Below, one piece after another: positions 6,717-13,518 of a stretch of DNA of 17,809 nucleotides. The notes below the pieces were generated by a model. The model worked only from the letters and a program-made list of their open reading frames with translations, made no database searches and was not told the DNA's origin. Made by a program: the position numbers and the translations under genes. Position 1 is the stretch's first letter; every line of letters begins with the position of its first letter. This DNA is from CAZQRW01 sp964596115 (GTDB lineage Bacteria > Hydrothermota > UBA3072 > B12-G15), in the NCBI GenBank assembly GCA_964596115.1, contig CAZQRW010000044.1:1-17809 (forward strand), given 5' to 3'.

Positions 6717-8326
6717 TCATAGACAAAGACCTTAAGGTTCAGAACTTTAACGATGGAATACTAAGGATTACAGGGTTTTCACCGGCAGAATTAAGAAAAA
6801 GAGATCTCTCTGACATACTGAAGTTACCCTTTCCAATAGAGGAATTAAAAGAGAAAAAACTCTTTACAAATGTCGAAGCAGGCCTATTAACCAAAGAAAA
6901 TACAGAGGTTAGCGTTCTCGTTTCTATAAGCCCTGTTTTTTCAACTGACTCTCGAGTTAAATCATATATGATAGTGATAAGAAATATTTTTGAATACCTA
7001 TTTTTATTAAAACAGCTAATTCAGGAGAGAAACTTTAAAGAGGCAATCCTTGAATCTATAGTGGACGGTGTCTTCTCTGTCGATAAGGATTTTAAAATTA
7101 CATCTTTTAACAGGGCTGCAGAAGAAATAACCAGATTTTCAAAAGAAGATGCAATTGGAAAGCTATGCAGTGATATAATCAGGTCAGAGGCCTGCAGCGA
7201 AACCTGCCCCCTTAAAAAAACGATGGAGAAGAAAGAAAACATAAAAAATTTTGAAACAACCATTACCAGAAAGGACGGTGCAAAGATACCAGTCTCCATA
7301 AATACGGCAGTGTTATATGATGAAAATGGAAAATTTATAGGAGGAGTTGAAACATTCAGGGATATTTCGGAAATAAAAAGACTCCGTAAAGAGGTAAAAG
7401 AGAGATATTCCTTCGGTAGCATCATAGGTAAAAGTTCCGTTATGCAGAAGATCTACGATAAACTTGAAACCATTTCACCTACAGATGTAAATGTATTAAT
7501 AGAGGGAGAGACAGGGACTGGAAAAGACCTTCTTGCAAAAACCATACATTACAACTCTTTAAGAAAAGATAAACCTTTTGTAAAAATAAATTGTGCCGCA
7601 ATACCAGAGAATCTTATCGAGTCAGAGTTATTTGGATATAAAAGGGGCGCCTTTACCGGTGCAATTATGGATAAGATGGGGAAATTTGAGGCAGCTGATA
7701 AGGGAACTTTCTTCCTGGATGAGATAGGCGACCTACCTTTATCGTTACAGGCAAAACTTCTCAGGGCAATTGAGGATAAAGAATTTGAAAGACTTGGTGA
7801 AGTAAAGAGCAGGAAGGTAGACGTGAGAATAATTGCTGCAACCAACAGACCTCTACGAGAGCTAATAAAGAATGGAAAATTTCGTGAAGACCTATTCTAC
7901 AGATTAAATGTTGTAAATATATTCATTCCTCCGCTAAGGAAGAGAAGCGAAGATATTCCTCTTCTCGTTGACTACTTTATTGAGGCATTTAATAAAAAAT
8001 TCAAAAAAGAGGTACGAGGAGTAGAACAGAGGGCGATGGATTTCATTCTTGATTATGAATGGCCAGGGAATATAAGGGAACTCGAGAATGTCATTGAGCA
8101 TTCTATGATTCATGCAAAGAAAAGTCTGATAACCTTTGAAGATCTTCCAGATTATATTTTTGAAGAGAAAGAAATTTCTTCCGGTAGAAGCCTTCTTGAA
8201 AAAGAAAAAGAATACATTCTTAAGGTCTTAAAAGAAAATGGTTACAACAAGAAAAAAACAAGCGAAATACTTGGTATTTCTCGCTCAACACTATGGAGAA
8301 AGTTAAAAGAACTGGGTATAGATTAA
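6674..8326 (+). CDS. Sigma-54-dependent activator, PAS-PAS-AAA+-HTH, with cysteine motif
   Basis: The 550-residue protein carries two PAS domains (about 5-105 and 118-235). A sigma-54 AAA+ domain follows (about 243-475), with Walker A GETGTGKD (278-285), the sigma-54-contacting GAFTGA loop (325-330) and a FFLDEIGDLP Walker B. It ends with a Fis-type helix-turn-helix (about 510-550, NKKKTSEILGISRSTLWRKL). PAS2 contains C165-x8-C174-x3-C178, suggesting that it could bind a metal or iron-sulfur cluster, or sense redox state. There is no receiver domain, so the input is internal. I choose ATG 6674, where the PAS1 homology begins. The upstream ATG at 6632 is in frame, but it lies before AAGGAGG (6654-6660) and deeper in the previous gene. 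The distance from that site to ATG 6674 is long, about 13 bases. Being last in the NifX/MinD locus, it may respond to the cofactor state and drive distant sigma-54 promoters. Confidence 0.9.
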   Translation: MEWDPVNALSDGILIIDKDLKVQNFNDGILRITGFSPAELRKRDLSDILKLPFPIEELKEKKLFTNVEAGLLTKENTEVSVLVSISPVFSTDSRVKSYMIVIRNIFEYLFLLKQLIQERNFKEAILESIVDGVFSVDKDFKITSFNRAAEEITRFSKEDAIGKLCSDIIRSEACSETCPLKKTMEKKENIKNFETTITRKDGAKIPVSINTAVLYDENGKFIGGVETFRDISEIKRLRKEVKERYSFGSIIGKSSVMQKIYDKLETISPTDVNVLIEGETGTGKDLLAKTIHYNSLRKDKPFVKINCAAIPENLIESELFGYKRGAFTGAIMDKMGKFEAADKGTFFLDEIGDLPLSLQAKLLRAIEDKEFERLGEVKSRKVDVRIIAATNRPLRELIKNGKFREDLFYRLNVVNIFIPPLRKRSEDIPLLVDYFIEAFNKKFKKEVRGVEQRAMDFILDYEWPGNIRELENVIEHSMIHAKKSLITFEDLPDYIFEEKEISSGRSLLEKEKEYILKVLKENGYNKKKTSEILGISRSTLWRKLKELGID

Positions 8327-8994
8327 TTTTTTTTCTGTGGCCTTTCACCAAATATAAGGGTACCTATACGGACAAGATTTGAACCCTCCTCAATTGCGAT
8401 TTTGTATGTATTACTCATACCCATAGAGAGAATTTTCATCTCCGTGTTGGGTATCCCTATCCTCTTTATCTCATCAAACAATCTCTTTGTTTCCCTAAAA
8501 AATGGCCTTGCGAGTTCAGTGTCACCAAACCGCGGACCCATTGTCATCATTCCCATAATTTTTATGGCAGTAAAATGAGAAATCTCTTTTATTAACCCTT
8601 CTGTTTCCTCTGGTAAGACCCCAGATTTTTGTGGCTCTCTTCCACTATTCACTTCTATTAGCACAGGCATTATTTTATTGTATCTCCTGGCAATATTGTC
8701 TATCTTCTCTGCAAGAGGGACAGAATCAACTGTTTCTATCATATCATAACGTGGAACAACATACTTCACCTTATTCTTCTGTAAATGACCGATGAAATGC
8801 CATTGAACCTTCTCTCCAATGCTGTCAATAATAGGAATTGATTCCTGAACGTAATTTTCTCCTATTATATAAACGCCTGCCTCAATTGCTTCACGCAGCT
8901 CCTCTACTGTCCGACCCTTTGCAGCAGCTTCAAGTTGGACACCCTCAGGTAGCTCTCTAAGAATCTTTTTCACCCGCTCTTTTATTGTCTTCAT
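8323..8994 (-). CDS. yggS: YggS/PROSC-family pyridoxal-phosphate-binding protein
   Basis: The 223-residue protein matches the YggS/PLPHP family of vitamin B6 homeostasis proteins, which bind PLP but lack a known catalytic reaction. The PLP lysine is K26 in LEAAAKGRTVEEL. Other family blocks are IGENYVQE, WHFIGHLQKNK, a VNSGREPQKSG loop, IMGMMTMGP, and the C-terminal SMGMSNTYKIAIEEGSNLVRIGTLIFGER, which makes the phosphate-binding region. Length is normal for the family. Its stop codon overlaps the stop of the sigma-54 activator gene by four bases on the opposite strand, so the two are convergent with no room for a separate terminator. No Shine-Dalgarno sequence precedes the ATG (see the promoter entry). 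The neighbours give no functional clue beyond general housekeeping. Confidence 0.93.
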   Translation of the reverse strand: MKTIKERVKKILRELPEGVQLEAAAKGRTVEELREAIEAGVYIIGENYVQESIPIIDSIGEKVQWHFIGHLQKNKVKYVVPRYDMIETVDSVPLAEKIDNIARRYNKIMPVLIEVNSGREPQKSGVLPEETEGLIKEISHFTAIKIMGMMTMGPRFGDTELARPFFRETKRLFDEIKRIGIPNTEMKILSMGMSNTYKIAIEEGSNLVRIGTLIFGERPQKKN

Positions 8995-9000
8995 AGTAAT

Positions 9001-9028
9001 GTAATAACTTATATTTATCGGAATGCAA
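9001..9028 (-). promoter_or_regulatory. Putative promoter giving a near-leaderless yggS transcript
   Basis: Reading the minus strand, TTGCAT (9028-9023) is followed after 16 bases by TATTAC (9006-9001). Transcription would start close to 8994, the A of the yggS ATG. TATAAG at 9013-9008 is an alternative -10. No purine-rich ribosome-binding site lies between these boxes and the ATG. Confidence 0.4.
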
Positions 9029-9138
9029 GTGTTTCTTTAATCATTTATCACACGAACATTCCTCCAGCGCGCAAGTAATGCCTCTCTACACCACTACGTA
9101 TTTCATAATTTCTAACATAATAGAAGAAACTTTTGTCC

Positions 9139-9166
9139 TTGACATTTACGTAATTTAATGTAATAG
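9139..9166 (+). promoter_or_regulatory. Putative promoter giving a near-leaderless endonuclease V transcript
   Basis: A perfect -35 box TTGACA (9139-9144) is followed after 16 bases by TAATAG (9161-9166), a weak -10. A start near 9173-9176 would leave at most a few untranslated bases before the ATG at 9176. No Shine-Dalgarno sequence is visible. The rest of the 8995-9175 interval holds nothing I recognise. Confidence 0.45.
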
Positions 9167-9175
9167 AATAATGAT

Positions 9176-9847
9176 ATGGAACCCAAATTAGATGTGGATT
9201 TCAGGGTTATTAATGACGTGGGTGAACTTTATAATTTTATTTTAAACAAGATAAAAATAGAGGTACCTAATCATTTGAATAATATTGTTGCCTGTGATGT
9301 ACATTACGGTGAATATGCATTTGTCTCTTGTGTGCTATATGACATAAAGGATAGGGTTATGATAGAGGAGGTCTCTGTAAAGTCCTCCATTCTCTACAGC
9401 TACAAACCCGGGTTATTTGCATTGAGGGAAGTTCCCCCTATTATGGATAGTTTGAGGCGTCTCTACAATAAACCCGACTGCATCATTCTTGATGGTCATG
9501 GTATTGCACACCCAAAAAAGGCGGGCCTTGCTTGCTTTGTGGGTGTGATCTATGATATACCTGCTATTGGTGTAGCAAAGTCCCCTTTGGTTGGAAATTT
9601 CCATATCCCATGTGAGGATAGAGGTTGCTGGGAACCTGTATACTACAAAAGTGAAAAGGTGGGTGAAGTAGTCAGAACGAGGTCAAAGACCAAACCTATA
9701 TTTGTTTCACCAGGACATAGAATAAATTTTTCGGCATCAAGGAATATTGTCCTTAACCTTGTAATGAAGAGTAAACTGCCTGAACCTTTAAGGCTTGCCC
9801 ACCTGAGGGCAAAGAGTATGGCAAAACTTTTAAAAAAGGGAGGATGA
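9176..9847 (+). CDS. nfi: Endonuclease V (deoxyinosine 3' endonuclease)
   Basis: The 223-residue protein carries the catalytic set of endonuclease V, which nicks DNA at the second phosphodiester 3' to deoxyinosine formed by adenine deamination. Visible are D41 in VACDVHY, E85 in YKPGLFALREVP, D106 in ILDGHG, H112 in GIAHPKKAGLA, and the lysine in GVAKSPLVG. These correspond to the metal-binding and wedge-region residues known from the Thermotoga enzyme. Length is typical. It begins a two-gene plus-strand unit, with the zinc-ribbon gene starting one base after its stop region and served by GGGAGG (9838-9843) at its end. The start ATG has no ribosome-binding site, so a leaderless mRNA is likely. 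Confidence 0.94.
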   Translation: MEPKLDVDFRVINDVGELYNFILNKIKIEVPNHLNNIVACDVHYGEYAFVSCVLYDIKDRVMIEEVSVKSSILYSYKPGLFALREVPPIMDSLRRLYNKPDCIILDGHGIAHPKKAGLACFVGVIYDIPAIGVAKSPLVGNFHIPCEDRGCWEPVYYKSEKVGEVVRTRSKTKPIFVSPGHRINFSASRNIVLNLVMKSKLPEPLRLAHLRAKSMAKLLKKGG

Positions 9848-9848
9848 A

Positions 9849-10058
9849 GTGGAAGAAAAATTTCCAAAATGTCTTAAGTGTGGTGTTGGTGTTCTCGTGC
9901 CACTTTCAGATTATGGAAGGGACGGTGCACCAATTCGCTACAAGGCGTGGGTCTGCACAAATCCTGATTGTGGTTTTCACATTAGAATAGATAACGGTGA
10001 AGTAAGCTTTGGAACGAAGATTTACCACACAGAAAAAGGAAAACAGGGCGTAGAATAA
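9849..10058 (+). CDS. Small zinc-ribbon protein coupled to endonuclease V
   Basis: The 69-residue protein begins at a GTG (9849) five bases after GGGAGG. It has two cysteine pairs, C8-x2-C11 (CLKC) and C36-x4-C41 (CTNPDC), separated by VLVPLSDYGRDGAPIRYKAWV and followed by a short beta-rich tail. That spacing fits a single zinc ribbon binding one zinc ion. I recognise no named family. The one-base gap to the endonuclease V stop makes translational coupling likely and suggests a partner role in the same repair process, for example DNA or RNA binding, but this is inference from position only. No transcription terminator is evident before the convergent PPC-domain gene. Confidence 0.75.
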   Translation: MEEKFPKCLKCGVGVLVPLSDYGRDGAPIRYKAWVCTNPDCGFHIRIDNGEVSFGTKIYHTEKGKQGVE

Positions 10059-10081
10059 TTTAGCTTTTTAGGTTCATTACA

Positions 10082-10513
10082 TTACATACCAGCAATTTCT
10101 TTGATAAGAAATAAATCCGTCTTCTTATCAAATCTCCTAATGAGTCTGCCTTTCGAGGGTATAATAAAAATTTCACAGGTTACAGCCACTTTAGCACTGA
10201 AGAGGTGCCCACCCTTTGTATCATATTTATCACTCCCCACAATCACATGTATATGCGGCAGGATTTTGTCATCCTTCTTTGACAAATTGCCTGAAAGAGA
10301 AAGAAGCTCATATACACCCTTGATTTTTTTCCTCTTGTATTGTTTTTCTTTTAAGTCAAAATAACCAAGTTCTATATCTGTTAGTGAGCCTATGCCCTGC
10401 AGCACGCCTGCAAAAATACCTTCCTTTGCGCAGAAATCTTTTATACTCTTTATAACCTCTTCTCCCACCTCAAGGATAAGAAATATCCCATTTTTTACTT
10501 TAAATTCCTTCAT
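10082..10513 (-). CDS. PPC/DUF296-domain protein
   Basis: The 143-residue protein is a single PPC (plant and prokaryote conserved, DUF296) domain: an EVGEEVIKSIKDFC helix, the GVLQGIGSLTDIELGYFD segment, then LLSLSGNLS, LPHIHVIVGS and KGGHLFSAKVAVTCEIFI. H87, H89 and H103 match the metal-coordinating histidines known in bacterial structures. In plants the domain accompanies AT-hooks; the bacterial function is not established. I choose the ATG at 10513, which has GGAGG just upstream and overlaps the nfo stop as ATGA. A start at 10534 is open but lies inside nfo and before that ribosome-binding site. It is the last gene of the long minus-strand operon, and no hairpin terminator follows it. Confidence 0.87.
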   Translation of the reverse strand: MKEFKVKNGIFLILEVGEEVIKSIKDFCAKEGIFAGVLQGIGSLTDIELGYFDLKEKQYKRKKIKGVYELLSLSGNLSKKDDKILPHIHVIVGSDKYDTKGGHLFSAKVAVTCEIFIIPSKGRLIRRFDKKTDLFLIKEIAGM

Positions 10514-11313
10514 ATTTCCTCCTTTGATACCCATTTTTCAACGAATTTTATCGCTCTCAAATTCATTAGGTCAAATTCATCTCCTCCTGGTGTCTCCATT
10601 ATACCAGGAAGTTTTCTTATATAACTATTCTTTAAAAGATTCATAAATCCCTTTAATCCAATAAAACCCTGCCCAATATGAAAATGCCTATCCACCTTGC
10701 TGCCACATGGTGTCTTTGAATCATTTATATGAAGACACTTTATTCTCTCAATGCCGATGTAATCATCGATTTCTTTTAACATATCCTTAACTCCTTCTAT
10801 TTTTCTTATGTCATATCCCGCCTCAAAAAGATGGGCTGTATCCAAACAAATACCTTTTTCAGGAAAATGTGTTATGACTTTACCCATAGACCTAAAAGAA
10901 ACACTAGACGTATTTTCAATCAAAATCGTGACCTTTTTCGTATTTAGCTTCTCGAGTCCCTCAATAAAGATCGCCTCTTCGTTACTCCTTACTGTAAAGT
11001 GAATAATAAAATAATCTGCATCCATCACCTCAGCTCTTTTAATCTCTTCCTGAAGAGCAAGTATGGATTTTTCTCTTAGTTGCTTATCATATGAATTTAT
11101 ACGGGGAAGGTAGGTCGAATGAATGATAAGTGGAGAAAGGCTCTTCTCTCTTAATTTTTTTTTAAATGCTTTTATATCCTCAGGGTCCAGTGTTTTCTTC
11201 TTCCAACCCCTTGGATTAGAGGGGAAGATTTGAATGGTCTCACATCCTGAAGGGACTCTCGCAGGGGCTTTACTGAAACCTCCACTAATTGAAATGTGGA
11301 ATCCGAATTTCAT
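10510..11313 (-). CDS. nfo: Endonuclease IV (apurinic/apyrimidinic endonuclease)
   Basis: The 267-residue TIM-barrel protein cleaves DNA at abasic sites in base-excision repair. All nine zinc ligands of the E. coli enzyme have counterparts: H65, H105, E133, D158, H161, H195, D208, H210 and E240. Around them are the signatures ILIENTS, CLDTAHLFEAG, LHINDSK and DRHFHIGQG. The usual HPG after the second ligand is replaced by HFT (residues 105-107), a mild departure. The start overlaps the end of coaE by 29 bases, and GGAGAAGG lies four bases before the ATG. The stop overlaps the PPC-domain gene. With endonuclease V nearby on the other strand, the window carries two nucleases for damage common at raised temperature, deamination and depurination. 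Confidence 0.94.
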   Translation of the reverse strand: MKFGFHISISGGFSKAPARVPSGCETIQIFPSNPRGWKKKTLDPEDIKAFKKKLREKSLSPLIIHSTYLPRINSYDKQLREKSILALQEEIKRAEVMDADYFIIHFTVRSNEEAIFIEGLEKLNTKKVTILIENTSSVSFRSMGKVITHFPEKGICLDTAHLFEAGYDIRKIEGVKDMLKEIDDYIGIERIKCLHINDSKTPCGSKVDRHFHIGQGFIGLKGFMNLLKNSYIRKLPGIMETPGGDEFDLMNLRAIKFVEKWVSKEEI

Positions 11314-11884
11314 TAATCCTTCTCCAGATTTCCTCAGCCTTTATCTTCAATTCTTCCATACTTCCATCATTTATTACTATAAAATCAGCCTTGCTTTCAT
11401 CCAATGATTTTCTTTGAACATTTATAATATTTTCTACGATTTTTTCATTATATCCCATAGATACCAACCTTTGCTTGCACTTCTTAGATTTGAGAAGAAC
11501 GATGTAATTGAACCATTTCTCTATTTTCCATTGAAGTATCAAGGCGGCATCAACAACTACGACCCCTTTCTTAATACTATCCAATTTATATTTGAGTCTT
11601 TTAATCAACTCCGGATGGACAATGGAATTTAACAATTTCAATTTATCATTATCTGAGAATACTATATTCCCAAGGATTTTTCTATCAATATTAGAACCAG
11701 AAAAAATGGAGTATCCAAATTCTTTTTGCAAGGCTTCTTTAATTTTACTGTCTTTTAGTATTTCCCAACCAATTTTGTCGGCATTAATAACGGTTGCACC
11801 AAATTCAGAAAAGACTTTTGAAAACAATGTTTTCCCACTACCAGCTGTCCCAACAACCCCCAAAAGAATTTTACTTCTCCCCAT
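11285..11884 (-). CDS. coaE: Dephospho-CoA kinase
   Basis: The 199-residue P-loop kinase performs the last step of coenzyme A synthesis, phosphorylating the 3' hydroxyl of dephospho-CoA. Walker A is GTAGSGKT (residues 12-19), followed by the family pattern FGATVINADKIGWEIL, the LNSIVHPELI motif, VVVDAALILQW (substrate/LID region) and the final FIVINDGSMEELK. The common L-L-E in the VxDxPLLFE block reads ALILQWK here, a divergent form. The start overlaps the end of cdd by 14 bases, with only a weak AGG-type site upstream, so translation probably depends on ribosomes finishing cdd. Its own end overlaps nfo by 29 bases. Confidence 0.9.
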   Translation of the reverse strand: MGRSKILLGVVGTAGSGKTLFSKVFSEFGATVINADKIGWEILKDSKIKEALQKEFGYSIFSGSNIDRKILGNIVFSDNDKLKLLNSIVHPELIKRLKYKLDSIKKGVVVVDAALILQWKIEKWFNYIVLLKSKKCKQRLVSMGYNEKIVENIINVQRKSLDESKADFIVINDGSMEELKIKAEEIWRRINEIRIPHFN

Positions 11885-12317
11885 TCCTGTGGACCTGGTC
11901 CTTTAGAGGTGTACCCTCCTTAAAAATTTTCTGTAAGGTCGTCTCCATCGTATTACCACCCTCATTTACAAGTATTATTTTTATATTTGGAGAAAACTCA
12001 GCTAAAACCTGTCTGCATGCACCACAGGGATAGATAAATTTCTCTGAGTCAAAGGCAATGGCGATAGATTTAAAATCTCTTTCTCCATCACTTACAGCTT
12101 TAAATACTGCCACTCTCTCCGCACAGATGGTAAGTGAATAAGATGCATTCTCCACATTACAACCAGTGTAGATCCTGCCTGATTTTGTTAGAAGGCATGC
12201 CCCTACCCGGAAACCCGAGTAAGGGGCATATGCTTTCTCCTTCGCCTTAATAGCGGAAAGAACAAGTTCTTTATCAGAAATTATGACTTGAGGTTCCTCC
12301 CTTTCTATTCCCTGCAA
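11871..12317 (-). CDS. cdd: Cytidine deaminase
   Basis: The 148-residue form deaminates cytidine/deoxycytidine for pyrimidine salvage. The zinc site is C65-x-E67 (TICAERVAV) with C98 and C101 (PCGACRQVLAEF). AYAPYSGFRVGACLL and GCNVENASYSLT are the substrate-binding blocks. The start is uncertain. The only standard start is TTG at 12317, which has AAGGA just two bases before it and would add about 12 residues beyond the usual N-terminus. Alignment to typical short deaminases points to the ATT at 12281 (or ATA at 12284), both downstream of GGGAGG (12301-12296). Either way it overlaps or abuts the 3' end of the Ig-like lipoprotein gene. Confidence 0.92.
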   Translation of the reverse strand: MQGIEREEPQVIISDKELVLSAIKAKEKAYAPYSGFRVGACLLTKSGRIYTGCNVENASYSLTICAERVAVFKAVSDGERDFKSIAIAFDSEKFIYPCGACRQVLAEFSPNIKIILVNEGGNTMETTLQKIFKEGTPLKDQVHRNGEK

Positions 12318-13509
12318 GGTCCTTTATCTCACCAGTAACGTAGGCAGTATAACCGGAAACACTATTCCCGTCTCCTCTTGTAAATTTAACGATTGTATGA
12401 CCATCCTCATCCCTCACTGTCAATACACCTTCGCCATAACCTGGGTAAGAAAGATATATAGTACTGAGGGTAATCGTGTTCCTGTCAATCCTCTCGGAAA
12501 ATTCAACCTCAAATGAGGAACCTAGATTGTGCCAGGCTACCACAGAAGGCGGGGTAACATCTTCAGCACAAACGGTGCTGTCATGATTACAGGCAAGGGT
12601 AGTAAAGTATCCCTCATATGCAATATAGTTATTTTCATCCAACTTGTTTCCTGCTTTATCCGCTATTGAGCCGAGTAACCTTAAAAAATATGTTGTTGCA
12701 GGCTTAAGATCATTTTGTGGTTTTAGAAGCACCCTTCCAAAATCACTCGCCGAAGTGTCACCTTCATATGTAATACTTTCTAGGGGAACCTTATACCCTG
12801 AATTTTTTTCTATTATCATAACAGTATTAGAGTTAATAGTATTAGGATCAACACCTGTTAATGCATAATTTGAATCCAGATCCATAATGTCTACTGCCAC
12901 ATCCACATCTGTCCAGATATAAGATGTTGTTGTACCTCCAATCAAAAAGTATACACCGCTGTTTCTCCAGGGATGTACAATATCCCCAGGATTTGAGGGC
13001 CAGTTTCCGCGTGATCCATCTACTTTAAATGTTGTAAATGCCTTCCAGATGTTATCATCAGGATTTTCTCCTGTCTTTCCATCCCCATCATTATCGAGGA
13101 GGTTACCATTCTGATCTGAAACTTCACTAGCAATCAACCAGAGAATATATGTGGTATTATAATCAAGATTTGAGGAAGGCTTCAATATAAGGTCTGTTTC
13201 CCCACCAGAAACACTCCATTCCTTCGAGAAAGAGACAGTGTCCCCATTGGTTTTCTTTACCAAAATACCTGCGCTTGCGGTGTTAACCACATCATCAAAA
13301 TGTATATAAATCCAGCTTGCCTCATCTGAAGGGTCAACTCCTACTGAATCAGGCTTATCAATAATTGTGCCTGAGATATCAGTAACATGCAGCGGATTCC
13401 TATCAGTTGTAGATACACTCGTTGAAGGTGATACGGGACTCAGGTCTTTCTTTGCACAACCTATTGTAATCACCATTAATGATACAAGTGCTAATATTAT
13501 CTTTTTCAT
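12274..13509 (-). CDS. Lipoprotein with bacterial Ig-like (Big_5/SbsA-type) domains
   Basis: The 411-residue protein starts MKKIILALVSLMVITIGC, a lipoprotein signal with C18 as the likely lipidated residue, although position -3 is Thr rather than the usual Leu/Val/Ile. A Ser/Thr/Pro-rich linker follows. Three Ig-like repeats come next, each recognisable by an L.P...L...TTY.L...... pattern and D..GN: about residues 45-165, 215-305 and 318-411. An acidic loop, LDNDGDGKTGENPDD (about residues 143-157), looks like a calcium site. Such domains are structural or adhesive modules at the cell surface. GGGGG lies three bases before the ATG, nine bases after the stop of the beta-barrel gene, so the barrel and the lipoprotein probably work as a pair at the outer membrane. 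The downstream end overlaps the longest form of cdd. Confidence 0.75.
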   Translation of the reverse strand: MKKIILALVSLMVITIGCAKKDLSPVSPSTSVSTTDRNPLHVTDISGTIIDKPDSVGVDPSDEASWIYIHFDDVVNTASAGILVKKTNGDTVSFSKEWSVSGGETDLILKPSSNLDYNTTYILWLIASEVSDQNGNLLDNDGDGKTGENPDDNIWKAFTTFKVDGSRGNWPSNPGDIVHPWRNSGVYFLIGGTTTSYIWTDVDVAVDIMDLDSNYALTGVDPNTINSNTVMIIEKNSGYKVPLESITYEGDTSASDFGRVLLKPQNDLKPATTYFLRLLGSIADKAGNKLDENNYIAYEGYFTTLACNHDSTVCAEDVTPPSVVAWHNLGSSFEVEFSERIDRNTITLSTIYLSYPGYGEGVLTVRDEDGHTIVKFTRGDGNSVSGYTAYVTGEIKDLAGNRKGGTSSHNF

Positions 13510-13518
13510 ATATCCCCC

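Noticed and set aside
10059..10081. Bidirectional terminator between the zinc-ribbon and PPC genes
   Set aside because: The 23-base gap has no inverted repeat able to form a stable hairpin.
10514..10534. Longer N-terminus for the PPC-domain protein
   Set aside because: The extra seven residues lie inside nfo and upstream of the GGAGG that serves the ATG at 10513.
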